Source of the DNA: Acidobacteriota bacterium
GTDB lineage: Bacteria; Acidobacteriota; Blastocatellia; Chloracidobacteriales; JADJPF01
Length of the DNA: 64,000 nucleotides
Reading direction: 5' to 3'
Assembly: GCA_016213785.1 (NCBI GenBank)
Contig: JACQZQ010000129.1
Location: 27,212 to 91,211 of the forward strand
Shown here: positions 28,263 to 36,600 of the stretch, piece after piece
Numbering within the stretch: position 1 is the first letter of the stretch
Layout: the number at the start of each line of letters is the position of its first letter
Notes under the pieces: generated by a model
Databases searched by the model: none
What the model was told of the DNA's origin: nothing
What the model saw: only the letters and a program-made list of their open reading frames with translations
Made by a program: the position numbers and the translations under genes

Positions 28263-29090
28263 ATGAGATTAAAAAATAAAGTTGCTCTAGTTACTGGTGG
28301 AGGTTCAGGTATAGGGAGAGAAATCTCTATGCTTTTTGCAAAAGAAGGTGCTTACGTAGGTATAAATGATATTGTTTCTGAATCAATTGAAAAAACTATT
28401 CAAGATATGGGTGAACTTGGCTCTCAAGCCTTAGCCCTAAGTGCAGATGTTTCTGATAGCAGCCAAGTACAAAAAATGTTTGCTAACCTAATAGCAAAAT
28501 ATGGAACCATCGATATATTAGTAAATAATGCAGGTATTGGCGAAGTCAGTAATAATAAAGAAACCTCTCTAAATCAAGTTATGGAAGCCCAGTTAGGAGA
28601 AATGTTTCAAGGTAAAATAAAAACCCATTGGGCAGTAACTGAAAACTTATCAGATGCAGATTGGGATAAAATGCTTCGTGTTCACCTTTATGGTACTTTT
28701 TATTGTACTAGAGAAGCGCTAAAAATTATGTCTAAGAAAAACTATGGTCGTATTATAAATATGGCCTCTGTTGCCGCAACCCTTGGATTAGAAACTTCTC
28801 CACATTATTCAGCAGCTAAAGCAGGTATTTTAGGTCTAACTCGTGCTGTTTCCAGAGAAGTTGGCTCAAGGTCAATTACAGTAAATGCAATTGCTCCTGG
28901 GCTTATAGAAACCCCTATGACAGATGTAATCTCGCCAATGGTAAAACAAGCTTGGGTAATGGGAACACCTATTAAAAGAGCAGGAAAACCTTATGAAGTG
29001 GCAACAGCTGCGCTTTTTTTAGCCAGCGATGAAAGTAGCTTTTTTACTGGTCAAATCCTTAGTCCTAGTGGTGGAAGTTGGATGCCATAA
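28263..29090 (+). CDS. Short-chain dehydrogenase/reductase
   Basis: A 275-residue SDR. The N-terminus KVALVTGGGSGIGREIS gives the TGxxxGIG dinucleotide-binding motif, NNAGIG follows at about residue 85, and the catalytic Ser and YSAAK are in the segments INMASVAAT and HYSAAKAG. It is FabG-like in its ends, but has an insertion of about 30 residues between NNAG and the helix before the Ser (includes EAQLGEMFQGKI), longer than usual. The substrate is unknown. The ATG at 28263 follows AGGAGG by four bases; a start 27 bases earlier would overlap the FHA stop and lacks support. Probably co-transcribed with the FHA gene. Confidence 0.85.
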   Translation: MRLKNKVALVTGGGSGIGREISMLFAKEGAYVGINDIVSESIEKTIQDMGELGSQALALSADVSDSSQVQKMFANLIAKYGTIDILVNNAGIGEVSNNKETSLNQVMEAQLGEMFQGKIKTHWAVTENLSDADWDKMLRVHLYGTFYCTREALKIMSKKNYGRIINMASVAATLGLETSPHYSAAKAGILGLTRAVSREVGSRSITVNAIAPGLIETPMTDVISPMVKQAWVMGTPIKRAGKPYEVATAALFLASDESSFFTGQILSPSGGSWMP

Positions 29091-29106
29091 GCTTTTCTTC
29101 ATATCT

Positions 29107-29162
29107 CCTAACCTTGGAAGAGCTATTGATAAAAATAATAAAAATAGCCTCTCAAGGTTGGG
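29107..29162 (+). terminator. Stem-loop after the SDR gene
   Basis: CCTAACCTTG pairs with CAAGGTTGGG (one wobble), and the inner AGAGCTATT region pairs with AATAGCCTCT with one bulge, giving about 20 bp around a 15-base A-rich loop. It starts 16 bases after the SDR stop. No T-run follows, so termination is likely but not certain. Confidence 0.5.
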
Positions 29163-29191
29163 ATTATGCTAGCTCTAAGAGTTTAGCAAAA

Positions 29192-29317
29192 CTTTTTGAT
29201 CTGTTTTTCTCTTTTTGATCTTTAATTTTTCTCCTTACCAATGTGTTTTTTCCTTTTGATCTCTAATTTTGCTCTTTACCGATCTGTTTTCTCCATTTTG
29301 ATCTCTAAAAGCAGATC
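29192..29317 (+). repeat. GATC-containing direct repeats upstream of module A
   Basis: Units of about 42 bases starting TTTTGATCT at 29213 and 29254, with partial units at 29194 and 29295, share the pattern GATCTnTAATTTTnCTC followed by TTACC and TGTTTT. Six GATC sites fall in 120 bases. The 8-mer GATCTCTA occurs at 29258 and 29299, and again four times inside the gene at 30795-32264, in the same orientation. Confidence 0.7.
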
Positions 29318-29438
29318 CCTCTAAAAACCATTTACCCTAACTAACCTATTTTATAAAGAAAAACTTAGCATAAAAGAGTTTTTTTGTTTGTTAAAAATCG
29401 CTTTTTTTGATATTTAAAAACAAGCAAAAAAATTTATT

Positions 29439-29468
29439 AATAACTATTCTCACCATTAAATAGTTATT
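29439..29468. promoter_or_regulatory. Inverted repeat upstream of the MerR-like gene
   Basis: AATAACTAT (29439-29447) and ATAGTTATT (29460-29468) are exact complements with a 12-base spacer, 58 bases before the MerR-like start. Dyads of this kind are typical operator sites; autoregulation by the MerR-like product is the simplest reading. Confidence 0.45.
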
Positions 29469-29526
29469 CGGCTTTTCAAATAAATAATCCTTGCCAAAAT
29501 GTTAAATATGTTTGGAGTTAAAAATT

Positions 29527-30000
29527 ATGAGAACAATCACTAAAGAAGGAAAGTTGCGTTCTGCTCGCTTTATTCTTCCAGCACGAACTTATACAGTCTT
29601 TGAACTAATGAATATAACTGGAATGACCCGTCAACAAGTTAGCTACTGGTCAAAGCTAGGTATTGTTACCCCTGGTATTTCCCAGCAATCTGAAAGTACT
29701 GGCCCAGGCTATAAGTCTCTTTATGCTGTTACTGATGTAATAGAAGGTTTAATAGTATCAGAACTTAGACGCTCTGGTTTTTCCTTACAAGCAATCCGTA
29801 AAGTAGTTGCAAGGCTTAAAGCCGAAGGGATTGAGCTTTATGAATCAGCCCCTTTTCTACTTACTGATGGTCGCTCTGTTTATTATGCCTATAGCGATAA
29901 AGAGGTAGTAGACCTACTTCGTGCTCATCGCCAGCAACTCCTACTTTTATCTCTAGAAGAACAACTAGGAAAAGTGCCAGATATTCGCAAAGCAGCTTAA
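29527..30000 (+). CDS. MerR-family-like DNA-binding protein
   Basis: A 157-residue protein with an N-terminal MerR-type helix-turn-helix: YTVFELMNITGMTRQQVSYW is followed by a wing containing GPGYKSLYAVTDV and the second helix pair IVSELRRSGFSLQAIRKVVA. The C-terminal part (about 100-157) has no coiled coil long enough for a classic MerR dimer, and no metal-binding Cys. The ATG at 29527 is preceded by GGAG with a nine-base gap; a TTG five codons earlier is less likely. It lies 40 bases upstream of parA (module A). MerR-like accessory proteins are known next to partition and replication genes, so a role in module control is plausible but inferred. Confidence 0.75.
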   Translation: MRTITKEGKLRSARFILPARTYTVFELMNITGMTRQQVSYWSKLGIVTPGISQQSESTGPGYKSLYAVTDVIEGLIVSELRRSGFSLQAIRKVVARLKAEGIELYESAPFLLTDGRSVYYAYSDKEVVDLLRAHRQQLLLLSLEEQLGKVPDIRKAA

Positions 30001-30040
30001 TTAGTACTAAACACTTGCTTTATTTTAAGGAGAAACCCGT

Positions 30041-30841
30041 ATGTCCACCGTTATTGCTATTGCTAACCAAAAAGGTGGTGTTGGTAAGACTACTACGGCT
30101 GTAAATCTTGCCTCTTTTCTAGCTCAACCGCAATCAAATAAAAAAACTGCTCGAGTATTGGTAGTTGACTGTGATCCTCAAGGTCATATAGGTCGTTCTT
30201 TTGCTATTGATTCTAATGCTTTAGAAAAAACCCTTTACTCTGCTCTATTAGGGCGATGTGAGCCTGTTGAAGCTATCAGAGAAGTCCGTGCTAATCTTGA
30301 TATTTTGCCAGCAAACCGTGAATTAGCAATTGGTGAAATTGAACTACGTGAAGTAATTAACCGTGAGCGTCGCCTTCGCCAAATGCTTTCTAAACTCTCA
30401 GTCTATGACTATATAATTATTGACTGTCCCCCAGGATTAAACCTCTTAACCATTAATGCCTTAGCTGCGGCTCAAATTGTACTAATACCTGTTTCTACTT
30501 GGCTTGCACTAACTGGTATTGGAGATTTAGCCGAAGTACTAGCAGAACTTGTCCGTGAATTTAACTTAAATGTTACTATTTATGCAGTACAAACATTTTT
30601 CCGCTCAGGTGTTAGAGAGTCAGAATCTCTTAGAGAACGCTTAAAATCAGATTTTGGAAGTAATCTACTTAATTCAACAATAAATCTTAATACGGCAATT
30701 TCTACAGCTACAGCAGAAGGCCGCCCAATTATTGACTATCCAAATACGGCAGGCTATGTAGATTATGCTCGCCTAGCCAAGGAGGTCGCTACACGTGTCG
30801 CAAAAGAAGACAAAGCCTCGCGTAAAATCCGCAAAGGCTGA
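30041..30841 (+). CDS. parA: ParA-family partition ATPase, module A
   Basis: A 266-residue deviant-Walker ATPase. The start VIAIANQKGGVGKTTTAVNL carries the KGGVGKT signature Lys, LVVDCDPQGHIG is the Walker A' motif, and YIIIDCPPGLNLL the Walker B. There is no N-terminal DNA-binding extension, so it is the short ParA/Soj type. These ATPases bind non-specific DNA as ATP dimers and move plasmids, chromosomes or protein clusters along the nucleoid. AAGGAG precedes the ATG. The 3' end overlaps the next gene by 47 bases. No ParB homologue is present; the overlapping winged-helix protein may be its partner. Confidence 0.9.
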   Translation: MSTVIAIANQKGGVGKTTTAVNLASFLAQPQSNKKTARVLVVDCDPQGHIGRSFAIDSNALEKTLYSALLGRCEPVEAIREVRANLDILPANRELAIGEIELREVINRERRLRQMLSKLSVYDYIIIDCPPGLNLLTINALAAAQIVLIPVSTWLALTGIGDLAEVLAELVREFNLNVTIYAVQTFFRSGVRESESLRERLKSDFGSNLLNSTINLNTAISTATAEGRPIIDYPNTAGYVDYARLAKEVATRVAKEDKASRKIRKG

Positions 30842-32264
30842 AGTACAAATAACAGAAAATGCTCCTGGACCTCAATCAACCATTCGTAGTACTCCTGCTA
30901 CGCGTGCTTTGCGCTTTCTTTTAGGAAAAGACCCTTTTTCTGATACTGGTGAGCTAGATCAAGAAATTGCCTTAGAGTCTTCTGATCAAACTGAAAACCT
31001 GATCTCTACTGAAAATGATCAAGCTTCTAGCCTGATCTCTACCGTGATCAACCCGATCTCTACTGCGATCAACCCGATCTCTACCGTGATCGAAGCACCA
31101 AAAAATGATCTACCCTTGATCGAAAACCCTCGATCTGACTCTGAGATCAACATGATCGGCAGCCCTAGTAGAGCTAGCTCAAATATAGATGGCTCTCAGA
31201 GCCAGCTCACAAAACAATCTTCTACTTCTGAAAAGCTCACACAGAGCCAGCTAAATCTGAGCCAGCTCACACAGAGCCAGCTCTTAGCGAGCCACCAAGA
31301 AAATTTACCTATTTCCCTAGAACCTCTAACTCTTCCTAAAAATGATTTAATTATTGAAATACCCCTGCCATCGCGAGCAACTCCTTTAGGTAAAAAAGAA
31401 GCTTCTCCAATCACACTTAATTGGCGAGCAATTGAACATACTAGAATCCCACAAGTTGTTTTTGATGAAATACTTCCTCAACTTCCTCCAATGGCACAAA
31501 CTCCTTATTTACAATTACTACGTCTAACTCTAGGGTTTCAACGTAGTAGCTGCCATATTAGTTTAGAGTCTTGGGCAGCACGTTGTAACCAATCTCTTGC
31601 ATCCATCAAGCGTCAAGCTGCTATTTTGCAACAAAGAGGGCTTCTTAAAAAGGAAAGCGTAGTTTTTGGAGGCTCAGCACGTGGTTCATATTTTTGCCCT
31701 GTAATTCCAGGGGTACTTAATGATGATTCTATTACTCCTAAAAAAGTATCTGTAGAGGGTAAAGAAAAACCTAGCCAGCTCACACAGAGCCGGCTCTCAG
31801 CAAGCCAGCTCTCACAGAGCCAGCTCCCACAGAACTACATGAAAGAGATCGATCATGATCATGAAAATAAAATAGATCATCATGAAAGAGAGGTGATGAT
31901 GATTTATCAAGATTTAACCGGAAACCAACCAACCCTTGCAGATCTTACAGCATATCGTAAAATCTCTTACTTAGGAGCAGAAGCAGTAATTTTTTATATG
32001 AGACAAGTTTTTGAAAGAAGTATTGAGCCTATAGGCTCCTTTGCTTACTTTACCAAAGCCGTAGAAAAAGCGACCCAAGAGCAACAACGCTCACGTGCTG
32101 CCCAAAAACGTAACCTAGAAAAAATCGTTGAACGTATCCGCCAAAGCCGTATTGGCTCACGTATATCAGTTTCAGAGATGGTAGAAGAAATTAAACGGGC
32201 TTGTATTCGGGAGAATGTAAGTTACAATAACGATTTAGTTAATGAAATATTAAACCTTCCCTAA
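30795..32264 (+). CDS. Module A partner protein: winged-helix core with repeat-encoded linkers
   Basis: A 489-residue protein. Residues about 50-170 are low complexity, made of I-S-T-V-I-N-P units (LISTVINPISTAINP) and then Q-S-Q-L units. A winged-helix-like core follows at about 215-310 (TPYLQLLRLTLGFQRSS, then SLESWAARCNQSLASIKRQ and ILQQRGLLKKE), resembling the DNA-binding domains of phage-O or plasmid replication proteins. A second S-Q-L cluster (about 325-350) precedes a helical, basic C-terminus. The GTG start at 30795 sits nine bases after AAGGAGG, inside parA. The linkers are encoded by dense GATC, GATCTCTA and GAGCNNGCTC sites. Replication initiator or ParB-like adaptor cannot be separated by sequence alone. 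Confidence 0.7.
   Translation: MSQKKTKPRVKSAKAEVQITENAPGPQSTIRSTPATRALRFLLGKDPFSDTGELDQEIALESSDQTENLISTENDQASSLISTVINPISTAINPISTVIEAPKNDLPLIENPRSDSEINMIGSPSRASSNIDGSQSQLTKQSSTSEKLTQSQLNLSQLTQSQLLASHQENLPISLEPLTLPKNDLIIEIPLPSRATPLGKKEASPITLNWRAIEHTRIPQVVFDEILPQLPPMAQTPYLQLLRLTLGFQRSSCHISLESWAARCNQSLASIKRQAAILQQRGLLKKESVVFGGSARGSYFCPVIPGVLNDDSITPKKVSVEGKEKPSQLTQSRLSASQLSQSQLPQNYMKEIDHDHENKIDHHEREVMMIYQDLTGNQPTLADLTAYRKISYLGAEAVIFYMRQVFERSIEPIGSFAYFTKAVEKATQEQQRSRAAQKRNLEKIVERIRQSRIGSRISVSEMVEEIKRACIRENVSYNNDLVNEILNLP
30984..31157. repeat. GATC array within the module A partner gene
   Basis: Fourteen GATC sites in 174 bases, including a 21-base tandem repeat with three units (31032-31094) of the form CYGATCTCTACYGYGATCRA. 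GATCTCTA occurs at 31001, 31034, 31055 and 31076. All units stay in frame and encode the I-S-T-V-I-N-P linker. Four more GATC sites cluster at 31847-31878. Confidence 0.85.
31171..31283. repeat. GAGCNNGCTC palindrome array, cluster 1
   Basis: GAGCTAGCTC at 31171, GAGCCAGCTC at 31199, 31259 and 31274, and a nine-base match at 31244 (GAGCCAGCT followed by A). Each is a near-palindrome with GAGC and GCTC arms. They encode the Q-S-Q-L linker repeats of the module A partner protein. Confidence 0.8.
31773..31826. repeat. GAGCNNGCTC palindrome array, cluster 2
   Basis: AGCCAGCTC at 31773, GAGCCGGCTC at 31787 (a perfect palindrome), AGCCAGCTC at 31803 and GAGCCAGCTC at 31817. This second cluster lies about 500 bases after the first, beyond the winged-helix core, and encodes a second S-Q-L linker. 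Confidence 0.8.
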
Positions 32265-32289
32265 CTCTCTTAAAACCAATAGGATTTTT

Positions 32290-32496
32290 ATGGATAAGAA
32301 AAGTGATGATTTCAAGAACCAATTTTTTACCAATCTGTTAAAAGAATATAATCAAGTTCCAGGATATGAATCAGCTTATGAAAAATGCCCAGAGTGTGAG
32401 AGGCTCGTTCCACGTTCAGAGATAGAAGCTTTTGTAGGCATTTGTGGATGGTGCCGAGGTTATTACTTAAAAGAAGAATTAAGATTTGATAGATAA
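32290..32496 (+). CDS. Small zinc-ribbon-like protein
   Basis: A 68-residue protein with two CxxC pairs, CPEC at 33-36 and CGWC at 52-55, spaced like a zinc ribbon or treble clef. The N-terminal 30 residues are probably helical. It follows the module A partner gene by 25 bases on the same strand and probably belongs to the same transcript. An AGGA-like site precedes the ATG. Small zinc-ribbon proteins can bind DNA, RNA or protein; no specific role is visible. Confidence 0.6.
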   Translation: MDKKSDDFKNQFFTNLLKEYNQVPGYESAYEKCPECERLVPRSEIEAFVGICGWCRGYYLKEELRFDR

Positions 32497-32581
32497 AACA
32501 AAATTAAAAATGCCAAGAACCTTCAAAAAAACCTTTTTATATAGTTCAACCCTTTTTTCTTAAACTTGTCGGCTAAAATCG

Positions 32582-32603
32582 CCTTCTATAACTTTATAGA
32601 GGG
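32582..32603. terminator. Short hairpin between convergent genes
   Basis: CCTTCTATAA (32582-32591) and TTATAGAGGG (32594-32603) can pair with one wobble, the loop opening by a few pairs. It lies between the stops of a plus-strand and a minus-strand gene, a position that suits a two-way terminator, but it is short and A/T-rich. Confidence 0.35.
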
Positions 32604-32632
32604 TGTTCTAAAGAATGATTACAAGCAAAAAA

Positions 32633-33031
32633 TTATCGACCATTCACCATAACGCTTAAAAGAAACAAAACAGTGCTTAAAATAATAAGGAAAGAAACAA
32701 AGTTTACCAATAAACTAACCTTCATTTTGCTTTTAGATAGCTCTATTTTAGCCTCATCCAAATCAGTTGATTTGTAAAAAGCCACTAGACCAGAAATAAT
32801 TCCTATTATAGATAAAACAAAACCAATAAGCACAATTACGGGTATAGGACTTATCGTGTTTGCCTTTATAAGCAAAACTGATAAAACAATTGATGAAAAT
32901 GAAAGAGTTCCTAAAATGGAGCTAGTTTTAGTTAGTTTAAGAAACTGGTCTTTTTTTAACTCTTCAAATGGATAAGCTCTATTAGGGTTATCTAGGTTTA
33001 GCTGTGAGTATTTATTGGACGACTTTTCCAT
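32633..33031 (-). CDS. Three-helix membrane protein of unknown function
   Basis: A 132-residue protein with a polar N-terminus of about 35 residues and three predicted membrane helices (about 38-58 SILGTLSFSSIVLSVLLI, 62-86 PIPVIVLIGFVLSIIGIISG, and 105-128 LLVNFVSFLIILSTVLFLLS). A charged loop lies before the third helix. The pattern of a DUF4190-like small membrane protein is possible, but I do not recognise a specific family. It lies between the two ParA modules. Confidence 0.55.
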   Translation of the reverse strand: MEKSSNKYSQLNLDNPNRAYPFEELKKDQFLKLTKTSSILGTLSFSSIVLSVLLIKANTISPIPVIVLIGFVLSIIGIISGLVAFYKSTDLDEAKIELSKSKMKVSLLVNFVSFLIILSTVLFLLSVMVNGR

Positions 33032-33101
33032 AACACCTCCAACACTAGCTAGCTTAAGGTTCTAAAAATTAAAAAAATTAGAAAACTCAAAATAAACTTT
33101 T

Positions 33102-33419
33102 CTATAAAGATTTTGCTCCGCCTAATAAGATGTTTTTCGGTCTAGCACCTTTAAGCACCTCTGTTTGAGGGTCAAGCTGAAGAAATTTAGCTCCCGAAGC
33201 CTTACAGCCATCAGAAAAAGTTGTTAGTTGAGTAGGAGCAATCATTGCTACCCCATAACCTCTCATACGGGAAAATTCTATAAATCCTCGGGCTAGTTCC
33301 ATAGAACTAAAAATAGGAACAGTTAACCCTTCTGAAGTATCAAAAGCATAAACTGCTTCTCCAAGATCTCGTTTAATATAATAAAAAATTTGGCTTCCAA
33401 TTAGATTTGGATTACTCAT
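33102..33419 (-). CDS. Small protein of unknown function
   Basis: A 105-residue soluble protein. It starts MSNPNLIGSQIFYYIKRD, has an alternating alpha/beta pattern (AVYAFDTSEGLTVPIFSSME, then LARGFIEFSRMRGYGVAMI) and a single Cys. The middle part is loosely like small SseB/DUF-type folds where a loaded strand is followed by a helix, but this is weak. It lies between the PLD gene and the small membrane protein. No promoter or function can be assigned. Confidence 0.5.
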   Translation of the reverse strand: MSNPNLIGSQIFYYIKRDLGEAVYAFDTSEGLTVPIFSSMELARGFIEFSRMRGYGVAMIAPTQLTTFSDGCKASGAKFLQLDPQTEVLKGARPKNILLGGAKSL

Positions 33420-33544
33420 TTTTAGATCCTCTTGGCTATTTTATTAAGTATTTATTTTTATATAAAGATAAAATTTAGTTGATAGTACAGCACCTTTATA
33501 AATTTGGTAAAGGGTGCTTTTACATCTTTTTAAAATTAGAGCAA

Positions 33545-33587
33545 AATAAAAAGCAAAATGCCAGTTGCTTGAGTTTAGCAACTGGCA
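33545..33587 (-). terminator. Rho-independent terminator of the PLD gene
   Basis: TGCCAGTTGCT (33559-33569) and AGCAACTGGCA (33577-33587) form an 11-bp perfect stem with a seven-base loop, 44 bases after the PLD stop on the minus strand. Reading the minus strand, the stem is followed by TTTTGCTTTTTATTTTG, a good U-rich tail. Confidence 0.8.
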
Positions 33588-33630
33588 CAGATAGACATAT
33601 TTTTGTCTAGATGCTATGGGCTAGACAGTT

Positions 33631-36600
33631 TTAAGCTTTTGCCCAAGCCTTAGCAAAAGCCTTAGCAAAATCTGCTCTAGAAGAAGTTTTATTATTTGCC
33701 CAGAAATCAGCAAATATAGTATTAAATTTTTGCTCGTTTACACTACCAGGAGTAATACGGAGTTTTTGATAAGCGTCTCCATATTTACCAAGAAAATCAA
33801 CTACATCAGAGGCTTTATTTCCATTTTTTGCTACAAATTCGGGTACTAGCCCCCTAATTTTAGCTCCTGAAATTACTGCATCAGGATTTTCGCCTGCTCT
33901 AATTTGTAGTAAGCCTGTCATTAAACCTGAGCGATATTTACTAGTGCTACTATCATGAACATAAACACCATTAGAGCTATTGGGAGCAGCTTTTTGAGCG
34001 GTATTAGCACGATCAATTACAGAGAAAAATTGATTAATTTGTTCACCGCTTGGTGTTGCTGTATCGGGAATAGAAATATTTACATATTGTAGGCCAGCAG
34101 CATTTCTAGATGCTGTTTCGCTAGCTGGTACTTCACTAGGATCACGAAAATCTACTTCAATCCCAATTTTACGGTTAGTCTTTAACCAGTTAAAAGGATC
34201 TTTTAAGTCTTTAGGATTGGCAGGAGTTAAATTAATTTCTGGTGCTGCACCTCGGTAAACACCAGATTGAATTTCAAAAAAGCTTTTAGCTCCATTAGTT
34301 TCTGCTTCTAAGTCAACGGCTGTTCGGGCTACTTCATCGCCTAAGAAAGACTGTGCCATTTGTTGGGCAAGTTTTGGATCATCAAAAATCTGACCTACTT
34401 CGCGATTTCTTATAAGCCCTCCACCAGTAAAGTTTTGTGAACCAATGAATGTCTTATTATCAGCTACAATACCTTTAGCATGTAGATAATTACGGTTCAT
34501 ATAATCAGCCTTGATTCCTGCTGCTTGGAGCAGATCTAAAGCACGTTTATTAGGTTCAACTTGATTTGGGTTATCAGGAGATGGCTCTCTCTTGCCCACA
34601 AGAACATGAACATCTACACCACGTTGTTTAGCTGATATAAGCTTATCAATTATACCTTGATCACTTAAGCTTTGGTTATAGACATATAATCTTTCCTTAG
34701 CTCCATCAATCATTTCGCCAATTCTTGAGTTTGCATTATCTGGAGTTAAGACTAAGTACTTAAAGTTAATATCAGAAGTACTTTGACGGTTCCAATCGCG
34801 ATCAAATAATTGAGCGCCTTCTTTAACGGCTGCTGTACGAGTATCTTCTACCCAAAAATCAATATTATTGTATTCAGGTCTTGACCCTTCACCTAGTCCG
34901 CCTTTGGTTAAGTTTCCTGTACCAAAAAGCATGTCACGACCATCAATAATCATAAACTTAGCATGGTCAACATTACTATTTGAGTTAAATTCTGGAGGAG
35001 TTTCTTTTACCTGAACACCTGCGGCTTGAAGTTCAGCAGCTTTTTCAGCATAGTTATTAAATTCACCTACTGGTTTAGGCTCAAGCATTACACGAACTTG
35101 AACACCGCGTTTAGCAGCAGCTTTTAAGGCTTCTGTTACTCCAATATCAGTGAGTTGATAAACTTCTAAGTCAACTGTTTTACTAGCACTATTAATTGCA
35201 TCAACAATAGGTTTACTAGTAGAGTCTGGCATCTTATGGATACGGACTTTTTCAGCTTCTTGAGTAATATCGCCAGTGATAATACCTGTAGTCTTAAGAT
35301 CGCTCATAAATATATTAGTTAGATCTTTTACTACACCAGGACTATCTGTAATTTCACCAAATTCTCTATTATTATAAAGCCCGCCACTAGTAAAGTTTTG
35401 TGAGCCAATATAGGCTTTATTATCAGCAATCATTGCTTTAGCATGTAAGGTTTCATACTTACGATAATAAGCAACATCAATACCTGCTGCTTCAAGCTTA
35501 GCTTTAGTTTGAATTGCTTTATCTGTACTACTACGAGGGGCATTAATCATTATTTTAACGTCTACACCTCGTTGTTTAGCGGCAATTAGACGATCAATCA
35601 TTGGTTGATCAGAAATACTTTGGTTATAGACATAAAGTTTTTCTTTAGCGCTATCAATAAAGTTAAATATTTTCTGACTTGCATTATCAGGAGTTACTAC
35701 TAAATTCTTAAAGTCAATACCTGTAGTATCACGACGTTCCCAATCGGCATCAAAAAGAGATGTTGCTTCGCTAACAGATTGGGCACGAGTATCTCTTACC
35801 CAAAAATCACGATTAGGAGTATCATTTTCCCCTAATCCGCTTCTAACTAAATTTCCTGTACCAAATAATAATTCCTTTTTGTCTACAACCATAAATTTAG
35901 CATGGTCAACTTTATTACCTTCGCTATAAATTTCAGGAGTAGTTTTTACTTCAATACCAGCAGCACGCAAAGCTTCTTCAGCAGGCTTATTAGCATCCTT
36001 AATACCAACTACTTGAGGTTCAAGCATTACACGAACCTTAACACCACGAGCAGCAGCTTGTTTTAATGCTTCCATTATTTTAGGTTCAGTGAAAAGATAA
36101 ATAGAGACATCAACACTATCAGTTGCTCTATTGATTGAGTCAACTATTGGAGCAGCAGTAGATTCAGGCATTGGAAATAGCTTAACCTCTTCTATTCCAG
36201 GAGGATCTACTGGAGGTCTAGTAGTTTTAGTTAGCTCTTTTAAGAGATTATCATAGCTAAGGGAAGTAAGACGGGTTTGTTCTGCTCCATCAAAAGCTTT
36301 TAATTTATCAAAAGCTTCAGCAGGAAGATCGCCAATCTTTTTGGCAAACTCTTGCTCAATGGTCATATTCTTTTTACCAGTTTCTCTAATTAAACCTTCA
36401 TCAAGTTTTGTAAGTCTAATAGCTGTATTATCTGGTAACTTTTTAATTGTAGTTTGAGAAAACCCTAATTCTTGTAAACGGCTACGGGCTGCGGCTGCTT
36501 CTGTGCTTGGAGTTGGAGTTGGAATAGGAGTTGGATTTTTTAACTCTATTATCATTTCCTCCAAGCTAAGATTAGTGACTCTAGTTTGCTCAGTTCCAGC

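Larger units (their letters stand above)
29091..29526. other. Intergenic region with hairpin, GATC-bearing repeats and AT-rich tract
   Basis: A 436-base gene-free stretch between the SDR and the MerR-like gene. It holds a long stem-loop (29107-29162), about 2.5 units of a 42-base direct repeat containing GATC (29192-29317), an A/T-rich tract with poly-T runs (29341-29440) and an inverted repeat (29439-29468). The combination resembles the control or origin region of a plasmid-type module, but no DnaA box was recognised. Confidence 0.6.

Noticed and set aside
29192..29317. CRISPR array
   Set aside because: The repeats are imperfect, only 2-3 units, abut without spacers and have no cas genes nearby.
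29091..29526. Chromosomal replication origin (oriC)
   Set aside because: Despite the GATC cluster and AT-rich tract, I found no DnaA boxes and no dnaA or dnaN gene nearby.
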